Below are positions 1-5,212 of a stretch of 5,212 nt of DNA, one piece after another; position 1 is the first letter of the stretch; the number at the start of each line of letters is the position of its first letter. Source of the DNA: Candidatus Omnitrophota bacterium (GTDB lineage Bacteria > Omnitrophota > Gorgyraeia > Gygaellales > Profunditerraquicolaceae); NCBI GenBank assembly GCA_028714055.1, contig JAQTNB010000110.1, positions 1 through 5,212 on the forward strand, in the 5' to 3' direction. The notes below the pieces were generated by a model. That model was not told the DNA's origin, searched no databases, and was given only the letters and a program-made list of their open reading frames with translations. Position numbers and translations under genes: made by a program.

Positions 1-24
1 TATGTCCCTGATTCTATCTCTCAT
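1..24 (-). CDS. Possible start of the next operon gene (partial, unidentified)
   Basis: Twelve bases after the pfp stop codon, an ATG at 22-24 on the minus strand opens a frame that stays open for 8 codons to the window edge, reading MRDRIRDI. It is preceded by the purine-rich stretch AGGATGAGG just after the pfp stop, about 4 bases from the ATG, which could serve as a ribosome-binding site. The tight spacing fits the operon style of the rest of the window. Eight codons are far too few to name a product, and the ATG could be chance. Confidence 0.35.
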
Positions 25-36
25 GGGGCCTCATCC

Positions 37-1068
37 TTATCCGAAGAATACGCGCGCGATCTCGTAGAATTCGCTGTCGACGGTCTTCAGCGCTGCCACC
101 GCCTGTTCCAGAGGCACGTCGACGATCTTGTTCCCCGAAAGCGCGACCATTCTTCCAAAAGTCTTCTTTATCACCAGTTCTACCGCTTTGACGCCGAAGC
201 GCGTGCCCAGTATCCTGTCGAAGGCCGTCGGAGTTCCGCCGCGCTGGATATGGCCCAGGACGCTGACCCTGGTCTCATACCCGGTCCTCTTTTCGATCTC
301 CACGCCCAGCATTTCGCCGATACCGCCGAGCCTGACGTGGCCGAATTCGTCGAGTTTCTGTTCCTGGGTGACGAACCCGTCTTTCTTGAACTGCGCGCCC
401 TCCGCGACGACCACGATGCTGAATGTCTTGCCGCGGGAATGGCGCTTCTTGATAATGGCGCATACCTCTTCTATGTCGATGGGGATCTCGGGGATCAGGA
501 TGACATCCGCCCCCCCGGCGATGCCGGCTTCTACGGCGATCCACCCGGCGTGCCTTCCCATCACTTCTACGACGATGATGCGGTGATGGCTTTCCGCGGT
601 GGTATGCAGCTTATCGATGCATTCCATGGCGGTATTCAGGGCCGTATCGAACCCGAAGGTGTAATCCGTCGAAGAAAGGTCGTTGTCGATTGTTTTTGGC
701 ACGCCCACGATGTTCGGAAGGCCGTCCTTGGTAAGCTTTGAGGCGACACCGAGCGTATCCTCGCCTCCGACGGCGATCAGCGCGTCAAGCCCGAGCGCCT
801 TGAAGTTATCCTTTACTTTCTGGACGCCGTTTTCTTTTTTATAAGGATTGGTCCTGCTGGTCCCCAGGATCGTGCCGCCCTTGGGGAGTATGCCGGAAAC
901 GGTTTCCAGGGTCAAAGGGATGGTGTCCTTCTCAATAAGGCCTTTCCAGCCGTTCTTAAAACCGATTACCTCGAAACCTTCGTTGATGCTCCTTCTGACC
1001 ACCGCCCTGATGACGGGGTTGAGCCCCGGGCAGTCGCCTCCTCCGGTGAGTATGCCGATCTTTGCCAT
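37..1068 (-). CDS. pfp: 6-phosphofructokinase, group III, predicted pyrophosphate-dependent
   Basis: This cytosolic enzyme phosphorylates fructose 6-phosphate to fructose 1,6-bisphosphate in glycolysis. At 343 residues it is a typical short phosphofructokinase. The phosphoryl-donor loop GGGDCPGLN is at residues 9-17, GGEDT at 101-105, GVPKTIDND at 122-130 (catalytic Asp128), the sugar-binding MGRHAGW at 170-176, Glu223 in VAEGA, and LGHIQRGGTP at 271-280 (His273, Arg276). The donor-deciding positions are Asp104 and Lys125. ATP enzymes such as that of E. coli have Gly at both equivalents (104 and 124), while Asp plus Lys is the known signature of PPi-dependent enzymes. The sequence looks most like the actinobacterial-type group III family, as in the Amycolatopsis PPi enzyme. 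PPi use would make the step reversible; that is inferred from the residues. The ATG is supported by a strong Shine-Dalgarno site. The gene lies 36 bases after amaP, probably in the same operon. Databases often call such proteins pfkA. Confidence 0.95.
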   Translation of the reverse strand: MAKIGILTGGGDCPGLNPVIRAVVRRSINEGFEVIGFKNGWKGLIEKDTIPLTLETVSGILPKGGTILGTSRTNPYKKENGVQKVKDNFKALGLDALIAVGGEDTLGVASKLTKDGLPNIVGVPKTIDNDLSSTDYTFGFDTALNTAMECIDKLHTTAESHHRIIVVEVMGRHAGWIAVEAGIAGGADVILIPEIPIDIEEVCAIIKKRHSRGKTFSIVVVAEGAQFKKDGFVTQEQKLDEFGHVRLGGIGEMLGVEIEKRTGYETRVSVLGHIQRGGTPTAFDRILGTRFGVKAVELVIKKTFGRMVALSGNKIVDVPLEQAVAALKTVDSEFYEIARVFFG

Positions 1069-1079
1069 GGTGCTATGTT

Positions 1080-1087
1080 CCTCCTTT
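1080..1087 (-). promoter_or_regulatory. Ribosome-binding site of pfp
   Basis: On the minus strand this reads AAAGGAGG, an almost full anti-Shine-Dalgarno match, 11 bases before the ATG at 1066-1068. The spacing is slightly long, but the site is the strongest in the window and lies in the 36-base gap after amaP. Translation of pfp therefore probably starts independently rather than by coupling to amaP. Confidence 0.75.
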
Positions 1088-1104
1088 TGCCTGTCAGGCG
1101 TTCC

Positions 1105-1710
1105 CTACATCCTGCCGTAACCGCCAAACGGTATGGGCGGCTCTTCGCGGAATGCGTCTTTTCTTTTTTTGTCGCGTTCATCGACCGTGATGATCTTGAC
1201 GACGTGGATCTTGACGATGATCTGCTCTTCTAAGCCCAGCACTTCCTGGATCTTGGACTTGGTGATGTCCTGCAGGCGGCCGGTCAGTTCCGGGATGTTC
1301 GCTTCGGACCTGAGGATCACCCTGATATCCACGATGATGCCTTTTTTTGAGGCGATAACGTCGGGCCTCAGCTCTTTTATTTCCGGGATCACTCCCCCCA
1401 GGCGTTTAATGAGGTCTTCCACCGCGGTCAGCGCGATGGTGACCTCTCCGGAAGGCGTGTTAAAGGCGATCGTTTTTTCGCGCTGAAAGCGCCCGAGGAT
1501 CAACTGGGCAAAAGAGAAGCTGATCAGTATCAGCAGCGCTCCCGCCAGGCCCACGATGATGCGCGAATTCGTGCCGAACTGCGCGTAGGAAAGGATGTCG
1601 GTGATATCGTTGATCTGCAGGATGTTCAAAGAAAGGATGATAAGCGTTGCGCCCATCAGGGTTACTATGACCGTATAGAACAGTATGCCGAAAACCGTAA
1701 AGACCCTCAT
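1105..1710 (-). CDS. amaP: AmaP-like membrane anchor protein with a C-terminal Asp23-like domain
   Basis: A 201-residue membrane protein. Two hydrophobic segments, about residues 5-30 and 51-73, form a hairpin linked by a polar loop. After them comes a soluble region (about 79-175) with the Asp23/Gls24 pattern: alternating beta-strand and helix hydrophobicity, NIPEL at 138-142, and a final strand ending IIVKIHVVKI. A charged stretch DERDKKRKDAFREE leads to a short Pro/Gly/aromatic tail ending PFGGYGRM. In Staphylococcus, AmaP is the two-helix membrane protein that anchors the abundant Asp23 protein at the cell membrane; I infer the same role here because the upstream gene encodes an Asp23-family protein. 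The ATG overlaps the asp23 stop as ATGA and is preceded by GAGGGGGG, 7 bases upstream (1718-1725), so translation is likely coupled. The soluble domain should face the cytoplasm. The family assignment is good; the partner and purpose are inferred. Confidence 0.85.
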   Translation of the reverse strand: MRVFTVFGILFYTVIVTLMGATLIILSLNILQINDITDILSYAQFGTNSRIIVGLAGALLILISFSFAQLILGRFQREKTIAFNTPSGEVTIALTAVEDLIKRLGGVIPEIKELRPDVIASKKGIIVDIRVILRSEANIPELTGRLQDITKSKIQEVLGLEEQIIVKIHVVKIITVDERDKKRKDAFREEPPIPFGGYGRM

Positions 1711-2069
1711 TCGCGTTCCCCCCTCTCTATCCCCTGGACGTTTACGTCGATATCTTTAATGGAAAGGTTTGTCATTTTTTCCATCGCGGCGCGGATGCTC
1801 TCCTGGACCTTATTGGCGACCTCCGGGACATTGAACCCGTATTTGATGACTATCGGGACATCCACCTTGACTTCTTCGTGCTTGTCGATCTCAACCTTGA
1901 TGCCGGCGCCGGATTTATGGCCGATAAACTCGAATATCCCCGAGCGCAAGGAACCCCCGACGCGCTTGACGCCGTCGATCTCCATGGCGGAGATCGCCGC
2001 GATCGAGGCGATGACGTTCTTGTGGATCCTAATCGTGCCAAAATCCGTCCTGGATTCTTCTCTGTGCAT
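1707..2069 (-). CDS. Asp23/Gls24 family protein (YqhY-like, DUF322)
   Basis: A 120-residue soluble protein without signal peptide or membrane segment. The Asp23/Gls24 fold pattern runs through almost the whole length: an N-terminal GTIRIHKNVIASIAAISAM-type strand and helix (11-29), GVKRVGG at 33-39, a strand pair GIKVEIDKHEEVKVDVPIVI (56-75), the family hallmark YGFNVPEVANKVQ (77-89), an amphipathic helix, and a last strand IDVNVQGIE (107-115). Family members include staphylococcal Asp23 and Bacillus YqhY. YqhY is encoded right after accBC and has been linked genetically to acetyl-CoA carboxylase control; the same position here supports a YqhY-like role. The AmaP-like gene immediately downstream points equally to a membrane-tethered Asp23 role, and the two are not exclusive. 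The ATG overlaps the accC stop by one base (TAATG), with GGAGGAG (2072-2078) close upstream. The biochemical function of the family is not settled. Confidence 0.9.
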   Translation of the reverse strand: MHREESRTDFGTIRIHKNVIASIAAISAMEIDGVKRVGGSLRSGIFEFIGHKSGAGIKVEIDKHEEVKVDVPIVIKYGFNVPEVANKVQESIRAAMEKMTNLSIKDIDVNVQGIERGERE

Positions 2070-3427
2070 TACTCCTCCGGTTTTTCTTCCTTGAGCACTT
2101 CCTGGATAAAGTGGGTGGAGATCTCGCCCTTCAGGAACAAAGGGTTATTTAAAAGGAGCTGGTGAAAATTAACGGTCGTCTTGATGGGGGCGATGGCGAA
2201 TTCCCCGAGCGCCCTGCGCATGATGCGGATGGCTTCGTCCCGGTTCCTCCCGAAGGTAATGACCTTTGCCAGGAGCGAATCGTAATACGGGGGCACCTCG
2301 TAACCCGCGTACAAATGGGTATCCACGCGCACACCCGGCCCTCCGGGAAGGTTGAGCGAATCGATTTTTCCCGGGCAGGGAGCGAAGTGGTTTTCGTAAT
2401 CCTCGGCGTTGATGCGGCATTCGATCGCCGCGCCCCTGACCTGCACCTGGTCCTGCTGGATGCGCAGCTTCTCTCCCGCCGCCAGCCGGATCTGTTCTTT
2501 GATCAGGTCTATGCCGGTGACCATTTCGGTGACCGGGTGCTCTACCTGGATCCTGGTATTCATCTCCATGAAGTAAAAATTATTTTTCTGGTCCAGCAGG
2601 AATTCGATCGTTCCGCAGCTTGAGTAACCGACGGATTTCGCGCCTTTGACCGCGATCTCGCCCAGGCGCTTGCGAAGTTTCGAGTCGATTGCCGGCGAAG
2701 GCGATTCCTCCAGCAGCTTTTGATGCCTGCGCTGGATGGTGCAGTCCCTTTCCCCCAGGTGCAGCACATGCCCGTGTTTATCCGCGACGATCTGGATCTC
2801 CACGTGCCTGGGCTTCTCGATGTATTTTTCTATATAGACGCTGGGGTTCCCGAAATTTGCCTCGGCTTCCTGCTGGGCGGTTATGAGGCTGGAGACCAGG
2901 CGGATGTCGTTATGGCAGATACGCATCCCTTTGCCGCCCCCTCCCGCGGAAGCCTTGATGATCACGGGGTAGCCTATGCGCTTGGCGATCTTGAGCGCTT
3001 CTTCCTTGCTTTTGACCGCGGCAGTAGAGCCCGGGACGATCGGGACTCCCGCCTTGCTCATGATGATGCGCGCGGCGGTCTTATCACCCATCAGGCGCAG
3101 GTTTTCAGGCGACGGCCCGATAAATTTGATGTGGCATGATTCGCATACCTCGGCAAAATGCGCGTTCTCCGCCAGGAACCCGTAACCGGGGTGTATGGCC
3201 TCGACGTCGGTGATCTCGGCGGCGCTGATGATTGCCGGGATATTCAGGTAGCTGTAGGTGCTTTGGGGTTTTCCGATGCAGATCGCTTCATCGGCAAAAC
3301 GGACATGCAGGGAGCTGCGGTCTGCTTCCGAATAGACCGCCACGGTGCGGATACCAAGTTCTTTGCAGGCGCGGATGATCCTCAGGGCGATCTCGCCCCG
3401 GTTTGCGATAAGGATTTTTGAAAACAT
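2069..3427 (-). CDS. accC: Acetyl-CoA carboxylase, biotin carboxylase subunit
   Basis: AccC uses ATP and bicarbonate to carboxylate the biotin on AccB, the first half-reaction of acetyl-CoA carboxylase in fatty-acid synthesis. The 452-residue length is standard for the stand-alone subunit. The N-terminal domain starts FSKILIANRGEIALRI. The ATP-grasp domain contains Lys116, Lys158, the flexible glycine loop GGGGKGM (162-168), His208, GERDC (225-229) and IQRRHQK (231-237). Metal and active-site residues Glu275, Glu288, Asn290, Arg292, Gln294, Glu296 and Arg338 are all present, nearly in E. coli numbering, so the enzyme should be active. The C-terminal domain has YYDSLLAKVI (381-390). It follows accB by 3 bases and has no clear Shine-Dalgarno match of its own, so translation is probably coupled to accB. 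The coupling would help keep AccB and AccC in proportion. There is no fused carrier domain, which argues against pyruvate or propionyl-CoA carboxylase, although subunits of those enzymes can look similar. Confidence 0.97.
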   Translation of the reverse strand: MFSKILIANRGEIALRIIRACKELGIRTVAVYSEADRSSLHVRFADEAICIGKPQSTYSYLNIPAIISAAEITDVEAIHPGYGFLAENAHFAEVCESCHIKFIGPSPENLRLMGDKTAARIIMSKAGVPIVPGSTAAVKSKEEALKIAKRIGYPVIIKASAGGGGKGMRICHNDIRLVSSLITAQQEAEANFGNPSVYIEKYIEKPRHVEIQIVADKHGHVLHLGERDCTIQRRHQKLLEESPSPAIDSKLRKRLGEIAVKGAKSVGYSSCGTIEFLLDQKNNFYFMEMNTRIQVEHPVTEMVTGIDLIKEQIRLAAGEKLRIQQDQVQVRGAAIECRINAEDYENHFAPCPGKIDSLNLPGGPGVRVDTHLYAGYEVPPYYDSLLAKVITFGRNRDEAIRIMRRALGEFAIAPIKTTVNFHQLLLNNPLFLKGEISTHFIQEVLKEEKPEE

Positions 3428-3430
3428 TTT

Positions 3431-3913
<483 letters not shown>

Positions 3914-3919
3914 CGCAAA

Positions 3920-3925
3920 CTCCTT
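3920..3925 (-). promoter_or_regulatory. Ribosome-binding site deciding the accB GTG start
   Basis: The minus strand reads AAGGAG, followed by TTTGCG and then the GTG codon at 3911-3913. The 6-base spacing is ideal and no in-frame ATG fits the family N-terminus, so the GTG is taken as the start. The 37-base efp-accB gap around it shows no hairpin with a U-run, so I see no terminator between the two genes. Confidence 0.8.
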
Positions 3926-3950
3926 TTTTTGAACAAGGGGTGCGCGTTTT

Positions 3951-4514
3951 TTAGGAGATCCGCTCCACGTAGGAGCCGCTGCGCGTATCCACCTTGATCG
4001 TATCCCCTTCGTTTATGAAAAGCGGGACCTGGATGGTCGCCCCGGTCTCCACCTCTGCGGGCTTGGTGCCGCTCTTGGCAGTGTCTCCTTTGACCCCGGG
4101 CTCCGTATGCGCTATTTTGAGCTCGATGAAATTCGGGAGGTTGATGCTCAGGCAATCGTCCTTGAAGAAATAGGCGGTTACGTCCAGGTTGTCCTTAAGG
4201 AAGAGCTTCTTTTCCCGCAGGCTTTCTTCGCCGACGGCTATCTCTTCGTACGTCTCCTGGTCCATGAAATGATACAGGCTTCCGGAGGTATACTGGTATT
4301 GAAGCTTGCGTTCTTCCACATAGGCCTCTTCTATTTTTTCATCGCCCCTGAATGTCCGCTCCTGCGTGTTGCCGGTTTTCATGTTGCGCATCTTCGCGCG
4401 CACAAACGCCGAGCCTTTGCCGGGCTTGACATGCTGGCAATCCGTGGTGATCCAAACTTCCCCGTCAACGAGGATGGTTATACCTGCTTTGACTTCATTG
4501 ATTGAGAGAGCCAC
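3951..4514 (-). CDS. efp: Translation elongation factor P
   Basis: EF-P binds between the ribosomal P and E sites and relieves stalling at consecutive prolines. The 187-residue protein has the standard three-domain layout: an N-terminal KOW-like barrel (about 1-64), a first OB domain (about 65-128) and a C-terminal OB domain (about 129-185) with the signature KSGTKPAEVETGATIQVPLFI region and the terminal GDTIKVDTRSGSYVERI. The loop that reaches the P-site tRNA reads VKPGKGSAF, with Lys33 at the tip, matching E. coli Lys34. A lysine fits beta-lysylation (EpmA/B) or another lysine modification, or none, and excludes the arginine-rhamnosyl (EarP) type; no modifying enzyme is visible here. The start is GTG at 4512-4514, because a TAA lies in frame directly upstream and GAGGTG precedes it. 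The first 20 bases overlap the end of the peptidase gene, as in the yqhT-efp pair of Bacillus, where the two genes are neighbours. Confidence 0.97.
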   Translation of the reverse strand: MALSINEVKAGITILVDGEVWITTDCQHVKPGKGSAFVRAKMRNMKTGNTQERTFRGDEKIEEAYVEERKLQYQYTSGSLYHFMDQETYEEIAVGEESLREKKLFLKDNLDVTAYFFKDDCLSINLPNFIELKIAHTEPGVKGDTAKSGTKPAEVETGATIQVPLFINEGDTIKVDTRSGSYVERIS

Positions 4515-5212
4515 TTAACACCTCACATCCTTTCCTGGTGACTAAGACCATATCTTCTATCCGAACGCCGAACTTACCGGGCAGGTAAATTCCCGGTTCT
4601 ACCGTAAAAACCATGCCTGTTTTAAGGGGATCTTTGCAGTTGGTGCCTGAAATGCGCGGTGCTTCATGCACCTCCAGGCCTACTCCGTGGCCGAGGCTGT
4701 GAGTAAAAAACCCGCCGTATCCCTTGCGTGTAATATACTGGCGGGCACAGGTATCTACCTTATTTGCAAAGACTTGGGGGCGAATTGCGGCTATCGCCCT
4801 TCTTTGTGCCTCATTGGCTATAGCGTACACTTTGCTGAAAAGCGGAGTCATTTTACCTAAAAAGAAGGTCCTTGTCAAGTCGGAATTGTATCCCTGGTAG
4901 TCCACCCCCAGGTCGATGATGACCGGTTCTTGGGCACAGAGCCTGCGGGAAGAGGTCAGGTGGTGCGGCCTGCTTGAATTGGGGCCGGAAGCCACGATGG
5001 TCTCAAAGCCCGGGCCGTAAGCGCCGTTATAGCGTATAAAGCGTTCGATCTCAGCGGCTACTTCAAGCTCTTTTATGCCGGGTGAAAGAATACCTCGGCA
5101 AAATTCAAGGGCTTCCCGCGCGATCCTGGTTGCCTCGCGCATCTTTTGCAGCTCTCCGGCGGTTTTGACCTTCCTGAATCCTTCGATGGTCCCTCCTGCG
5201 GGGGCCAGGGTG
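4495..5212 (-). CDS. Xaa-Pro peptidase, M24B family (aminopeptidase P/prolidase-like), 5' end cut off
   Basis: This cytoplasmic dimetal peptidase cleaves bonds next to proline. The frame is open to the right edge: 23 codons precede the ATG at 5140-5142 and encode family-typical GFRKVKTAEGLQK, so that ATG is internal and the gene is partial. About 110-120 N-terminal residues (the creatinase-like domain) probably lie outside. The catalytic pita-bread domain is complete. Numbering from that internal Met, the metal ligands are Asp77 (IIDLG), Asp88 (YNSDLTRTF), His152 (SLGHGVGLEVHE), Glu182 (TVEPGIY) and Glu196 (RIEDMV), with the substrate-site histidines PHH at 60-61. All are intact, so activity is expected. 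The nearest model is the YqhT/PepQ-like group that sits beside efp in many bacteria; a proline-peptide link with EF-P is suggestive but unproven. Methionine aminopeptidase is less likely given the upstream linker helix and TVEPGIYLPGKFGVRIED signature. The stop overlaps efp by 20 bases. Confidence 0.93.
   Translation of the reverse strand, partial: TLAPAGGTIEGFRKVKTAGELQKMREATRIAREALEFCRGILSPGIKELEVAAEIERFIRYNGAYGPGFETIVASGPNSSRPHHLTSSRRLCAQEPVIIDLGVDYQGYNSDLTRTFFLGKMTPLFSKVYAIANEAQRRAIAAIRPQVFANKVDTCARQYITRKGYGGFFTHSLGHGVGLEVHEAPRISGTNCKDPLKTGMVFTVEPGIYLPGKFGVRIEDMVLVTRKGCEVLSGSLNQ
4519..4524 (-). promoter_or_regulatory. Ribosome-binding site deciding the efp GTG start
   Basis: The minus strand reads GAGGTG, then TTAA, then the GTG at 4512-4514. 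The site lies inside the last codons of the upstream peptidase gene. Because the in-frame codon just before the GTG is TAA, no longer efp product is possible, and the site supports GTG as the true start, translated in the wake of the peptidase. Confidence 0.7.

Noticed and set aside
16..34. Short frame from the ATG at 32-34 after pfp
   Set aside because: It reaches a stop after six codons; the later ATG at 22-24 is the more plausible start of a downstream gene.
128..586. 152-codon plus-strand open frame, Ser/Pro/Thr-rich
   Set aside because: Antisense to pfp, low-complexity composition, no supporting context.
250..741. 163-codon plus-strand open frame antisense to pfp
   Set aside because: It lies wholly within a strongly conserved phosphofructokinase; its Asp/Ala/Leu/Phe-rich product has no recognisable domain and reflects the complementary strand of a GC-biased gene.
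1089..1099. Perfect small palindrome GCCTGACAGGC upstream of the pfp ribosome-binding site
   Set aside because: It can form only about a 4-bp stem with a 3-base loop and is not followed by a U-run on the transcribed strand; too weak to call a terminator or operator.
2162..2623. 153-codon plus-strand open frame antisense to accC, and similar ones at 2720-3139 and 4107-4505
   Set aside because: All are shadows of complete conserved genes (accC, efp) whose catalytic or structural residues are intact; the antisense products show no family features.
3914..3950. Possible promoter or terminator in the efp-accB gap
   Set aside because: The 37 bases contain A-runs on the coding strand but no hairpin plus U-run and no convincing -35/-10 pair; the ribosome-binding site accounts for the conserved part.
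5140..5142. ATG as the true start of the peptidase
   Set aside because: The frame stays open to the window edge and the upstream codons encode the helix normally found between the two domains of the family, so the start lies outside the window.

Overview
The window is a single-strand bacterial gene run. Seven recognisable genes lie on the minus strand, so transcription runs from the right edge to the left edge, and an eighth probably begins at the left edge. In transcription order they are: the 3' part of an M24B Xaa-Pro peptidase; elongation factor P (efp); biotin carboxyl carrier protein (accB); biotin carboxylase (accC); a small Asp23/Gls24-family protein; a two-helix AmaP-like membrane protein with its own Asp23-like domain; and a phosphofructokinase whose active-site residues are those of the pyrophosphate-using type (pfp). 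No RNA gene, mobile element, CRISPR array or long repeat was seen, and no gap between genes exceeds 37 bases.

Layout by region. Positions 4495-5212 hold the peptidase, cut by the right edge. Its end overlaps the GTG-started efp (3951-4514) by 20 bases. A 37-base gap with a good Shine-Dalgarno site leads to accB (3431-3913, also GTG-started). From accB to amaP the genes are almost fused: a 3-base gap to accC (2069-3427), a 1-base TAATG overlap into asp23 (1707-2069), and a 4-base ATGA overlap into amaP (1105-1710). A 36-base gap with a strong Shine-Dalgarno site precedes pfp (37-1068). Twelve bases after the pfp stop there is a possible start of another gene (1-24).

How the genes fit together. 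AccB and AccC are the biotin-carrying and ATP-dependent carboxylating halves of acetyl-CoA carboxylase, the first committed step of fatty-acid synthesis; the carboxyltransferase genes accA and accD are not here. The order peptidase-efp followed by accB-accC-Asp23 protein recalls the yqhT-efp ... accB-accC-yqhY neighbourhood of Bacillus, where YqhY is an Asp23-family protein linked genetically to acetyl-CoA carboxylase. Here that unit is extended by a membrane-anchor paralogue and by a PPi-type phosphofructokinase, which joins glycolytic flux and membrane-associated Asp23 proteins to the first step of lipid synthesis in one apparent transcription unit.

Organism. The DNA is of moderate, somewhat GC-rich composition (mid-50s percent by eye), with Shine-Dalgarno sites and compact overlapping genes. 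The combination suggests an uncultivated anaerobic or fermentative bacterium. My best guess is a member of Omnitrophota or a related candidate lineage, with Bacillota or Elusimicrobiota as alternatives. This is inference from gene content only.

This is mostly a core-metabolism region. I do not see a clearly new system; the most interesting points are the Asp23-AmaP pair translationally coupled to accBC and the PPi-type signature of the phosphofructokinase.
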